Counted from the stretch's first letter, positions 43,001 through 52,655 are shown. The stretch is DNA of 64,000 bases from Acanthosepion lycidas (GCA_963932145.1 OZ010611.1:59529292-59593291), one strand, 5' to 3'. Numbers and translations are program-made. Notes: generated by a model not told the origin, from the letters alone.

Positions 43001-44800
43001 TATGTAGAGCCAAGGCCCCCCTCTAAATCTGGCTTGAAATTATTTTTCATTCTAATTCATATAAATGGGGTAGCGTATAATGGTGTCATCTCATACAACT
43101 GTGAGTTAGTAGAAAAAATTTGTGGGCACAAAATGGGTGATCAGTGTCTTATTCTCTTCTGTTTGTGCCTTGTCTTTACCTTTTTCTTCTATATTTAACT
43201 TTATGTAGAGGCAAGGCCCCCCTCTAAATCTGGCTTGAAATTATTTTTCATTCTAATTCATATAAATGGGGTAGCGTATAATGGTGTCATCTCATACAAC
43301 TGCGAGTTAGTAGAAAAAATTTGTGGGCTCAAAATGGGTGATCAGTGTCTTATTCTCTTCTGTTTGTGCCTTGTCTTTACCTTTTTCTTCTATATTTAAC
43401 TTTACGTAGAGGCAAGGCCCCCCCTCTAAATCTGGCTTGAAATTATTTTTCATTCTAATTCATATAAATGGGGTAGCGTACAATGGTGTCGTCTTATACA
43501 ACTGTGAGTTAGTAGAAAAAATTTGTGGGCACAAAATGGGTGATCAGTGTCTTATTCTCTTCTGTTTGTGCCTTGTCTTTACCTTTTTCTTCTATATTTA
43601 ACTTTATGTAGAGGCAAGGCCCCCCTCTAAATCTGGCTTGAAATTATTTTTCATTCTAATTCATATAAATGGGGTAGCGTATAATGGTGTCATCTCATAC
43701 AACTGTGAGTTAGTAGAAAAAATTTGTGGGCACAAAATGGCTGATCAGTGTCTTATTCTCTTCTGTTTGTGCCTTGTCTTTAACTTTTTCTTCTATATTA
43801 AACATTATGTTGAGGCAAGGCCCCCATTTAAATCTGGCTTGAAATTATTTTTCATTCTAATTCATAGAAATGGAGTAGCGTGCAATGGTATCGTCTCATA
43901 CAACTGTGAGTTAGTAGAAAAAATTTGTGGGCACAAAATGGGTGATCAGTGTCTTAATCTCTTCTGTTTATGCGTTAAATTTAACTTTTTTTTCTATATT
44001 TAACATTATGTAGTGGTAAGACACCCCTCTAAATCTGCATTGAAATTTTTTTTCATTGTAATTCATAGAAATGGAGTAGCGTGCAATAGTGTCATTTCAT
44101 AAAACTGTGAGTTAGTAGAAAAATTTTGTCGGCACTAAATGGGTGATCAGTGAATTATTGTCATCAGTTTGTGCCTTATATTTGCCTTTTTCTTCGATAT
44201 TTAACATTATGTAGAGGCAAGGCCCTCCTCTAAATCGGGCTTGAAATTATTTTTCATTCTAATTCATAGAAATGGAGTAGCGTGCAATGGTGTCGTCTCT
44301 TACAACTGTGTGTTAATAAAAAGATTTTGTGGGCATAAAATTGTTGATCAGTGTCTTATTCTCTTCTGTTTGTGTCTTGTCTTTATCTTTCTCTTCTATA
44401 TTTAACATTATTTAGAGCCAAGGCCCCCCTCTAAAACTGGGTTGAAATTATATTTGATTCTAATTCATTGAAATGTAGTAGCATGCAATGGTGTCGTCTC
44501 ATACAACTGTGAGTAAGTAGAAAAATTTTGTGCGCAATAAATGGGTTATCAGTTTCTTATTCTCTTCTGTTTGTGCCTTGTCTTTACCTCTTTCTTCTAT
44601 ATTTAACATTATGTAGAGGCTAGGCACCCCTCTAAATCTGGCTTGTAATTATTTTTCATTCTAATTCATAGAAATGGAGTAGCGTGTAATGGTGTCGTCT
44701 CATACAACTGTGAGTTAGTCGAAAAATTTTGTGGGTACAAAATGGGTGATCAGTGTCTTATTCTCTTCTGTTTGTGCTTTATATTTACCTTTATCTTCTA
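40001..44800 (+). repeat. Diverged satellite zone with relic 6/7-monomer HOR
   Basis: The monomers are still clearly the 201-bp unit but carry many private changes (ATAGAAATGGAG, TTTGATTCTAATTCATTG, GTTAATAAAAAG, GCAATAAATGGG). GTTAATAAAAAG lies at 40,291, 41,698, 42,904 and 44,312 (7, 6 and 7 monomers). CAATAAATGGGTTATC lies at 40,715, 42,122 and 44,535 (7 and 12 monomers). This is an older HOR layer, different from those in the core. The TAA at the end of one monomer is mutated to AAA near 43,800, which is why an unusually long frame of about 121 codons crosses two monomers; I regard it as accidental. Confidence 0.85.
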
Positions 44801-46652
44801 TATTTAAGATTATGTAGAAGCAAGTCCCCCGCTCTTAATCCTGCTTCAAATTATTTTTCTTTCTAATTCATGGAATTAGAGTTGCGTGCAATGGTGTCGA
44901 CTCGTAATTCTGTGAGTTAGTAGAAAAATTTTGTGAGCACAAAATGGGTGATCAGTGTCTTATTCTCTTTTGTTTGTGCCTTATATTTAACATTATCTTC
45001 TATATTTAACATTATGTAGAGGCTAGGCCCCCTCTAAATCTGGCTTGAAATTATTTTTCATTCTAATTCATGGAATTGGAGTAGCATGCAATGGCGTTGA
45101 TTCGTATTACTGACATTTGCTACAACAATTTTGTGGGCACAAAATGGGTGATCACTGATTATTCTCTTCTTTTTTTTTGTTTATATTCATATTTACCTTC
45201 TATATTTAAATTATGGTTAGACAAGAAACCCGTCTCAATCCTTTTTAAAAATATTTTCCATTTGAATTCATTGACCAGACGTAGCATGCAATGTCATCCA
45301 TTTATATACCTGGGATTTATTAGAAAAATTTTGTGGAAGCAAAATCGGTGATCACTGTCTATTTCTCTTCTGTTTTTGCTCTATATTTACATTTACCTTC
45401 CAGATTTAACATTATGGTGAGTCCAGTCACACCCTCTAAAACCTGCTTAAAATTATTTTTCATTCTAATTCATGGAATTGGAGTAGCATGCAATAGAGTC
45501 GACTGATATACCTGGAATTTACTAAAAAACTTTTCTGGGTACCAAATGTTTGATCACTCTCTTATTCTCTTCTGTTTGTCCTCTATATTTACATTTACCT
45601 TCTATATTTTTCACATTACGGAGAGTCAAGTCTCTCCTCTAAATTTGTCTTAAAAATATTTTTCATTTGAATTCTTTGAGTGAATGTATTATATAAAGAT
45701 TTGCCTCATATAATTGGGATTTCCTTGAAAAATTTTGTGGGTGCAAATTGGGCGATCACTGTATATTTCTCTTCTCTTTTCTCTTCATATTTTTATATTT
45801 ATCTTTTTTTAATTTCATACTGAACAGGGAAACCCCTCCTCTATAATCTGCGTAATAATATTTTTCCTTCGAATGTATCGAGTGGGCCCAGCATGCCCCT
45901 GATTCGAGTAATATTACTGAGATTTCCTTGAAAAATTTTGTGGATGCAAAGTGGCTGATCACTGTACATTTCTGTTCTGTTTGCACTTTACATTTACATT
46001 TACCTTTTTAATTTAGCATTATGGACAGGCAAATCTGTCTTGCTCCTTAAAAATATTTTTCTTTCGTATTTACGGATTGAGTTTTGCATGGAAAGAAGTC
46101 GAGTCATATAATTGGGATTTTGTGGGTGCAAAGTGGGGGATAACTTTATATTTCACTTCTGATTTGCACTTTATATTTATATTATCTTCTTTAATTTAGC
46201 ATTATGAACAGGCAAAACTCTATTCTAAAACCTGCTTAAAAATATATATCATTCGATTTTATGGAGTGAGCCTAGCATGCAATGGAGTTGACTCATATAA
46301 CTGGGATTTTCTTGCAAAATTTTGTGGTTGAAAAGTGGGGGACCACTCTATAATACTTTTCTGTTTGTGCTTTATATTTACATTAACCTTCTTTAATTTA
46401 GCATTATGGAAGGAAAATCCCTCCTGTAAAATACGCTTAAAATTATTTTTCATTCAAATTCATGGAGGGTGTGTAGCATGCAAATGTGTCGACTCATATA
46501 ATTGGGAATTCCCAGAAAGATTTTTGTGGGCGCAAAGTTGTAGATCACTGCATATTTCTCTTCTGTTTTGCTCTTTACATTATTATTTACCTTCTTTAAT
46601 TTAGCATCCCTCCTTCAAAACCTGCTTTCGAATTCATGGAGTGGGCGTTTTT
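44801..46652 (+). repeat. Decayed edge of the satellite array (older subfamily)
   Basis: About nine badly diverged monomers, recognisable by CTAAATCTGG-like, TTTTTCATTC-like, GCATGCAATGG-like, TTTTGTGGG and TGATCACTG elements in the right order at about 200-bp spacing. They share states not seen in the core: TGATCACTG rather than TGATCAGTG, TGGGATTT rather than TGTGAGTT, and doubled ACATTTACATTTACC. The last recognisable piece is AAACCTGCTTTCGAATTCATGG near 46,618-46,640. After about 46,652 the repeat is gone. Confidence 0.85.
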
Positions 46653-46717
46653 TGGCCTAGAAAAATTACATGTCCGTATGTTTCTGTTTGAGTTCAAATA
46701 CCGTGGGATTTTTTATA

Positions 46718-46752
46718 CAGTGTGTCCATAAAGTTCGTGTGCACTTTAAAAA
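46718..46752 (+). mobile_element. Possible terminal inverted repeat of a Tc1/mariner-like DNA transposon (one end only)
   Basis: The sequence TA followed by CAGTGTGTCCATAAAGTTCG and then TGTGCACTTTAAA has the look of a mariner-type terminus: a TA target dinucleotide, CAG start and a run of about 30 bases before AT-rich DNA. I searched the following 1.5 kb for the inverted partner and did not find it, and no transposase reading frame follows. It is either a truncated copy or a chance resemblance. Confidence 0.35.
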
Positions 46753-47825
46753 ATTTATAGCTTTATTTGTATTTGCGATAGAAATACTCTGTAAAAAATG
46801 TTATAAAGTTTAATGTACCTAGTTTTAAGTATAGCTAAAATAACTAGAGTCTGTCTATATTTCTGAGATGAGGTATTATGCACTTATAATTTAATTCTGG
46901 AGCCGATATTGTTCGGAAAAAGTGTATAAAAACATACGAAATCCGTTCCCGAAACAATATACACGCGGCTGCCAGCAAGCTACACACACCTCTCGCCGAT
47001 GACCTTCATGACCTCATGTCAAAAACGACAGCGTTGACAAACTCCAGACCACGGCAACAGTAAGAAACAATTCGTATTTCTCGTATCCGTTTTTATTATG
47101 AATCACGCACACACATATTGACTTTTTCATACAAACACACATATCACAACATTTTATTGTTTCTCACACACGTACACAAAAACAGTTTATATTTTATTTC
47201 AGAAACTTTATCAACCCAAACAAAAGACATTACTTTCCACTCTATTATCAACTGTTTGTATTCCTATCGTTAAATCAATGTTTATTTGTTGAAACTACGT
47301 CGGCTTTTCTACTGAATTTTATTCCTTCAATGAAAAGTAGGTATGTCCATTTTTTTCGCTAAAAAAATGGCACACCCTGATGAAAAAGGTCCCAAACTTA
47401 ATAAAAACAACGTTTTATCAGGAAAAACTTTATGTAATTAATAAGAGTAGAGACCAAAGTATTTTTTAATTATTTTTTGAATTTTTTTTTTCCTTTTTAT
47501 CACGTTTTAATTTGTGGCTGAAAAATCTCTTTTTTGTTAGGTCTGAGATCACCTAATATTTTGCAATAGCTTTTTTTCACTTAAAAAACACATTAATTTG
47601 GAAATTCTTGTAAAAATCAAATAATTGTCGCAATTTAAGTGGAACTTTCAGAATTTATTCCGAGATGACTGAATTTATTGTAGAAATGTTTGTCTGTTAG
47701 AAAGTCACAGTAAAGCGTTTGATTATTTTAGACGGCCAAATTACGAGCGACCCTGTAACGATATTTTATTAATTAATGTATTGAATCCCGACACTCCAAA
47801 TTTTAATATTCAACAAAAAACCGAG
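46753..47825. other. AT-rich non-coding stretch, no gene seen
   Basis: No reading frame of note on either strand. It contains an AC-rich patch (about 47,100-47,180, ACACAC blocks), several T-runs, and a short higher-GC segment at about 46,960-47,060 that I cannot identify. It could be the interior of the truncated DNA transposon whose end is at 46,718. Confidence 0.5.
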
Positions 47826-47864
47826 TAGAAGGATTCCTATACAGTGTATATAGGAATCCTTCTA
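47826..47864. repeat. Perfect 16-bp inverted repeat (hairpin)
   Basis: TAGAAGGATTCCTATA (47,826-47,841) and its exact reverse complement TATAGGAATCCTTCTA (47,849-47,864) flank a 7-base loop, CAGTGTA. A perfect 16-bp arm is unlikely by chance in otherwise non-palindromic DNA. It may be a foldback or MITE core; TACAGTGT also occurs at the transposon-like end near 46,716. Confidence 0.85.
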
Positions 47865-48305
47865 CACCATTGCAATACAAACACAATTGGATGAGTGATT
47901 TAAGGTAAACAATATGTGGTGCTAGTATATGAGGGACGCTTGCTGAATGTGTTGTTGTATGAGAATGACTTTTTTTTCTTAGAAATCTCTTTCCAATATT
48001 AGGGTGCGTCTCGTAAACCGGAAAATACAGTAGTACTATTTATTTTAATATTTGTAGAGGGTGCAAAGAAATCCCTCAAACAAATAATAAAAAGAAAATA
48101 CACTACAAATAAAGTAAAATAAACTTTTGTTTATTTTCGTAAAAAAAATATATAAGAATTATTTTTTTTGTACACAATGGAATTGTCCGTAAAGCCGTGA
48201 TGTCAGCTTGCCGCTGTACTCCCTCTGGACTGATGAGAGTTTCTATCTTCCTTATATCTGAATGATGAGGCTCCGGGGAGATTAAGAAATGGGTTTCTTA
48301 TGTCG
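47865..48305. other. Non-coding AT-rich stretch
   Basis: No open frame and no recognised RNA. A GC-richer patch at about 48,180-48,300 includes GTGATGTCAGCTTGCCGC and CTGATGAG, which I tested as a hammerhead core and rejected. Confidence 0.4.
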
Positions 48306-48309
48306 AGCC

Positions 48310-49212
48310 CTGATTGGTCAATAAATCATATTTTTGACCACGTGGTGTGCTTTCCACTACGTCCGAACTTTTGGGTGCGCCGTCCTTGTTTTTGACCCCA
48401 CAGGGTATGGCAAGGAGAGAGTTCCCGCGCAATTATATTTTTTTGGATACACGTGGTGTGAATTAATTTTTATTGTGTGTATGTGTGTGTGGAAAGTAAA
48501 ATAAGAAACAGCACATATTTTGCTCATCCTTTGACTGGGAGTTTCATTACGATTTCTTTGTAATTTTTTATCTTTTAACGGTGATTGCTTATATGAGCAG
48601 CAAATCTCTTTCCTGAATCTCCCAGGACTGTGTGTTGTTGTCTGTTCATGGCTGCCCTATGACGCATGGAACCACATCACACCTAAAAACGAGATAAATC
48701 CGCATATTTTAAATAACATGACTATTATTACTCACTAAAGATGTTTAATGATTAAACTATTAATACAATGAATAGAAGTAAGCATAAAATGTTGCTTTTT
48801 GTAAACAAAGCCAGGAATCTGGTCAAAATATTTTTATTTATTGTACCTGAGATCAGGATATTTTAAAAAATTTGATTACAATTGTAGAATTCTATTTTTA
48901 CAATATTACAAATAGCTAAAAATAACTTGTTCAATTTTTGGGCAAAAAGTGGATCACACCTAAGTTTCCTTAATTCTGTCACTGAACAACGTCCTGATTG
49001 GACAATAAATATTAAAATTAGTTCTCGATCAGCACAATTAAACATATCAGGTTCCAGACTGAGTTTTTGCAAAGACACTTTCTGATTGGTTAACAAATAT
49101 TTAAAAAAAAATTCAATTCACCTGTTCTCAACTACGTGCAAAGTGAACCATCTTAGTTTTTGACCCGAGTGAAAACACAAATTATGCCAAGCAATTCGGA
49201 GCCTATCACGTG
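48310..49212. promoter_or_regulatory. Cluster of CCAAT-type and CACGTG motifs (possible regulatory region)
   Basis: CTGATTGG followed by an AATAAAT or ACAAAT tail occurs three times (48,310-48,326, 48,994-49,010, 49,082-49,098); ATTGG is an inverted CCAAT box. CACGTG E-boxes occur at 48,339-48,344, 48,450-48,455 and 49,207-49,212, the first two inside a shared CACGTGGTGTG. TTTTTGACC also recurs (48,331, about 48,391 and about 49,158). NF-Y and bHLH factors are known to bind such motifs; that this is a promoter is inference. No open reading frame worth calling lies here, and the region could equally be a decayed LTR or transposon. Confidence 0.3.
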
Positions 49213-50280
49213 ATCAGGAACTAAATAAATTCGATACACAAGCACATCTCGCCAATGAGAACAGCGACAGCAAGCAACTCGTCAGACAAATCCTAATCAC
49301 TCCATTCTGATTTAAGCTAAAAGCAATTCTTACTTAGCACAATCTCAGCTATCAGATAATTCACTCATCAACTCCTTCACACAACAGCTTAGACTTATTT
49401 CCGCAAGTGAATTAACATTACATCTTCCAAACTTTCAGGAACGTTCTATTTCAACAGTAATCAAAGGAAGATAACTCTACTCAAACTAAATTTACACACA
49501 TCCAATGTAAATTTGTTGTTTTAAACAAAAAGTTTAATTTCTAATCAAAAAGGTTACTGCTATATTCCACTTTTTGAAACTTTAATCACAAACTCTACAA
49601 AACTTCACTCCTTATCTAAACTCACAAACATCAGTCAAATGCAGACATATTTTTAGTTTAACGTTAATTAAACAAACTACAACAAGATTTCAATCAAAAT
49701 TCTACGCGTTTATAAACCCCTTTACAATAAAATGAAAATTGTTTGTTAACCAAATTACTGTTTTGTCTTTTCTCAATTTTGTTTTATGTTTTCTTGTTCA
49801 TTTTGTTGAAGAATAATATAAATTTATGGAGGATATATGTATCTTTTACATGCAGTCATATTAAGCACACATCACATATAATTATATCCCCTACACAATC
49901 AGTGCATTCTAGTATAAGTGACTAATTTCATTTGTTCTGGCATATATATAAACAAACATCTGTTGTATCGGGAAAAGCTCTAATTCAGTTAACAATAAAT
50001 CCAAACTGGATTGCATGGGCTATAAATCTGACCTTGTGTAAATTTGATCAGCCAATATGAATATGTAGAGGCAGTCTACACGGATTAAAAGTGAAAAATT
50101 AAAATCTGAGTATCATACCCACAAATACAGCATAATGCACAGAAATTATCTATTTACATAGGCAAAAAGGAAAACCAGTTTGAAATAATCATATATTTAT
50201 GTAGACATTAACATTTGTTTTTATATTGTAAACATTGTCTTTGTTCAAATGTTCAACAAATTTTTCCATTTGTTAAAGGC
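49213..50280. other. AT-rich intergenic or intronic stretch, nothing recognised
   Basis: About 1 kb of low-GC DNA. A 60-codon frame at 49,743-49,925 is hydrophobic and starts from TTG, with no supporting feature; I treat it as chance. No repeat or RNA gene is recognised. Confidence 0.5.
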
Positions 50281-50411
50281 TAGTTTGTAAAGTAATATGC
50301 CTTGCTCAATATAAAGTATGTGTATATATGTGAGTGTGCCTGAAGTACATTTTAATGGGGTGTATGTGTGGCTGCTGACTGAATGTGTGTGTGGGTGAAG
50401 CACATTAGTAG

Positions 50412-50415
<4 letters not shown>

Positions 50416-50445
<30 letters not shown>
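50416..50445 (+). repeat. (GT)15 microsatellite
   Basis: Uninterrupted GT dinucleotides, embedded in a longer TG-rich patch from about 50,310 to 50,460 (GTATGTGTATATATGTGAG, TGTGTGTGTGGGTG). Confidence 0.95.
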
Positions 50446-50448
<3 letters not shown>

Positions 50449-50525
50449 CGTGTGTGAGTGCTAATACAAGAAATCTGATTACAGTGGTTCCAAAAGGAAA
50501 TGGACACACAGATGATCAGACTTAC

Positions 50526-50627
50526 TTTTTTCCATGGCTATCAGTATTTCTTTAAGTTGTGTGGATATTCCTTTGAATGGTGTGTAGTCATCGCTTACTG
50601 AGGTGTTATCATGGTAAGGAGAGAATT
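50526..50627 (-). CDS. Candidate internal coding exon, protein unknown
   Basis: On the minus strand a 102-nt segment lies between an acceptor-like CCTGACCAG and a consensus GTAAGT donor (50,520-50,525 in plus coordinates). Only one frame is open through it, giving about 33 complete codons that read like real protein: FSPYHDNTSVSDDYTPFKG, then an amphipathic stretch containing QLKEILIAMEK. The frame is closed by TGA just inside the presumed upstream intron, as expected for an exon. The length is divisible by three (symmetric exon). If read past the donor, the frame stays open about 18 more codons, so a transposon-derived frame remains possible. The polypyrimidine tract is weak. I do not recognise the protein; no neighbouring exon could be joined to it. 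Confidence 0.35.
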
Positions 50628-50639
50628 CTGGTCAGGTGT

Positions 50640-51816
50640 TACAAATTCAAATGTTTTTCATTGATGGGCAATCCACGTCCAGCTGCTGACTGACTGGGTC
50701 TTTGCTATGTATGTTTTTATTGCTCCCAAAATTGGTGATATATAGTTATCTTGATCACGTGATTGTCTCCAAATGAAAGCTTTTCAGTTTATGCAGGATA
50801 GCACCCAGTGGCCAGTTCATTTTGAGTTCAAACATACGGATATAGTTGGAAATATAGCAACTGATTGACTGTCTAATCAAATCAAATCCGAGAAACTAAT
50901 CTCATTTTGGATCTTTTTTTTTTTTGATTTGTACAAAAGTTTTTGTTTTAGTGATTCTGATCCTACTTATGTGGGTGTGTTTCATATATATTTGTATTTC
51001 ACTTATTGCTTGTAAAATATAGGACTTTTTTTATCTTATAAATAGTCTACATGCAGAAAATAATTATGAAATATATGAAAGTTTTAAGTCCAAAACACCA
51101 TTATTTTCTATCTTCAAAAGCATTTCTCATTTGAATATCACAGTACTTAGTTGCTTTGCTTTGGCATATATTTAATTACTTTTTTCAGCATAAAAGTAAA
51201 CACTGACATTTTTAAAAAGGAATATGTACAAAAGTTTATTGATTCTCTCCCAAACCAAATGTATTTTTTAACAGATCAAAGACTGTCTTCATTTGTTTTT
51301 TTTATATATATTTATGACAAATATATTTGAAAGAAAATGCTCTTGTTTGGAAGATTTGGGACTTCTTTTGAAGAATAACGATAATACAGAAGTTTTACGT
51401 CAACTGGAAATATTCTGTTTAATAATATATAAATGTTAAAGTAACGTTCTAAATTGAAAGTGATATGAATTTCCTCAACTGGATATATTTTCTCAAATTA
51501 GTTGAAACAACATTTTTTGCACTATGCCTGATATGAAAATGCTAAATCTGCCAAAAACTTGAATATAAAGACTTTGTCATTTTTTCACTGACAAAATAAA
51601 AACAATGAAAAAATTGAACAGCATTAGCTGTTGAAAAAGGATAAAACTTAGTTTGAAATAAATTAATATTTGTAGATTAAATATACTTTCCTTTGGATTT
51701 TAAAACTGTTTCTTCAATTTTGTGGTTCATTTTTAGCTGACTAATATATTTTTTATTTTTACAGAAATATAAGCTGTTCCCAAGTAATGTAAGTAAATAT
51801 ATGAATTTAGAGTAAG
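50640..51816. other. AT-rich stretch, no gene seen
   Basis: Low-GC DNA with T-runs. The segment 50,810-50,900 has a short plus-strand frame containing HTDIVGN that faintly recalls the end of an RNase H domain, but with an in-frame stop and no upstream catalytic motifs I do not call it. Confidence 0.45.
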
Positions 51817-51864
51817 AGTGTGTGTATATATGTGTGCGTGTGTGTATCTCTCTCTCTCTCTCTC

Positions 51865-51920
<56 letters not shown>
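51817..51920 (+). repeat. Compound microsatellite (TG)n-(TC)n-(AT)n
   Basis: Interrupted TG repeats (51,817-51,846), then about ten TC units (51,847-51,866), then 26 AT units (51,869-51,920). It generates Ser-Leu and Tyr-Ile repeat frames in all phases, which are artefacts. Confidence 0.97.
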
Positions 51921-51923
<3 letters not shown>

Positions 51924-52640
51924 CATTTGTATTCAAGGATACCCATCTACTAGGGTGGCTAGCCAATTCCTATTGCAGGCTCTTGCTCAGGTGCATTTGT
52001 GTTTATTCAACACCTACAGAGCCCACCTGTGGTTTATACTGCAACTATGCTAAGTAGACCTTAGTTACAGTTTCTCGGAAAGAGCATGTTATCTAATGTG
52101 ATCAGCAATTTGAACAAAGCCAGCACGCTCAAGTCCTTCATCACAAGCTAGCATAAACATCACTCCAAACATTATGATGCTGACTGGATATATCATTCAT
52201 CTCTTTCTGAATCTGCTGAAATGTTCATTTTGGAGCTTCCGAAACAAGTACCAAGTTAATACAGTATACTGTTTCCAAATTTCTGGTGGAATGACTTGCC
52301 TCATGGTGTGATTTTTCTCACAGACGGTGTCCAACTGATCCTAATATATTGTGCAATCGACAAAAACAAACAATGCACAAAACTAAAAATATAAAATGGT
52401 GACAGTTTACCCGTCACATCCTGTAGATTAATTAACATGATTTTATAATTTGGGAGTAATAAAACATAATTCAAAACATTATTATAAATTGCATAATGAA
52501 ATTTAACATTTTTTGCCTTCCATCACTTTATCCTTGATAAAATGATGCAGACTTTATTTATAATTTGGGACTTAAACCATTGTTTCAGGTGTTGACAATA
52601 TGAATTCTTCCATATTTATGAATAACAAATATTTTCTCTT
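51921..52640. other. GC-richer, non-coding segment next to the microsatellite; possible interspersed repeat
   Basis: From about 51,930 to 52,340 the base composition is visibly less AT-rich than both flanks and includes complex sequence such as CTAGCCAATTCCTATTGCAG and GCCCACCTGTGGTTTATAC. All six frames are broken by stops. A dispersed repeat beside a microsatellite is a common arrangement, but I cannot name the family. From 52,340 to 52,640 it is plain AT-rich DNA. Confidence 0.3.
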
Positions 52641-52655
52641 ATATAACTGATGAGA

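Larger units (their letters stand above)
1..46652 (+). repeat. 201-bp satellite DNA array (whole)
   Basis: About 230 head-to-tail copies of a 201-bp monomer, all in the same orientation, beginning before base 1. Landmarks in each monomer, in order: GAGGCAAGGCCCCCCTC, GGCTTGAAATTATTTTTC, CATATAAATGGGGTAGCG, TGCAATGGTGTCGTC, ACAACTGTGAGTTAGTAG, GGGCACAAAATGGGTGATC, a roughly 55-base pyrimidine-rich tract, and TATATTTAACTTTATGTA. The monomer starts at 1-2 and again at 202, and the 201 spacing recurs throughout. Small length changes come mostly from the C-run. I see no inserted transposon and no inversion. The short frames that stay open inside it start with GTG or TTG and stop once per monomer; they are not supported as genes. 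Pericentromeric, subtelomeric or heterochromatic location is inference. I do not recognise the monomer as a named satellite family. Confidence 0.97.

Noticed and set aside
43638..44003. A 121-codon frame spanning two satellite monomers as a protein gene.
   Set aside because: It exists only because one monomer's TAA mutated to AAA in the diverged zone; the protein is simply two monomer translations in a row.
1..46652. Hammerhead ribozyme in the satellite monomer, as in some animal satellites.
   Set aside because: The nearest cores are CTGTGAG followed by GAAA on the plus strand (one core base missing) and CTGATCA on the minus strand (wrong base at the essential G). Neither has supporting stems.
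1..46652. A CRISPR-like array because of regular repeats.
   Set aside because: The whole 201-bp unit is repeated with no unique spacers, and the context is eukaryotic.
1..46652. A CENP-B box in the monomer.
   Set aside because: No stretch matches the known TTCG...A..CGGGA-type box; the only CpGs lie in unrelated contexts.
47377..48240. CTGATGA at 47,377-47,383 and 48,230-48,236 as hammerhead cores.
   Set aside because: No properly placed GAAA with a closing stem II follows either one.
48863..49096. A 77-codon minus-strand frame as a gene.
   Set aside because: It overlaps two of the CTGATTGG motifs, has no homologue I recognise and no splice or start context to support it.
50810..50900. Plus-strand HTDIVGN...TD as the tail of an RNase H domain.
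   Set aside because: Only one short motif resembles the family, it has an in-frame stop, and no catalytic motifs precede it.
51677..52057. Four overlapping frames with Tyr-Ile and Ser-Leu repeats on both strands.
   Set aside because: They are translations of the compound microsatellite at 51,817-51,920.
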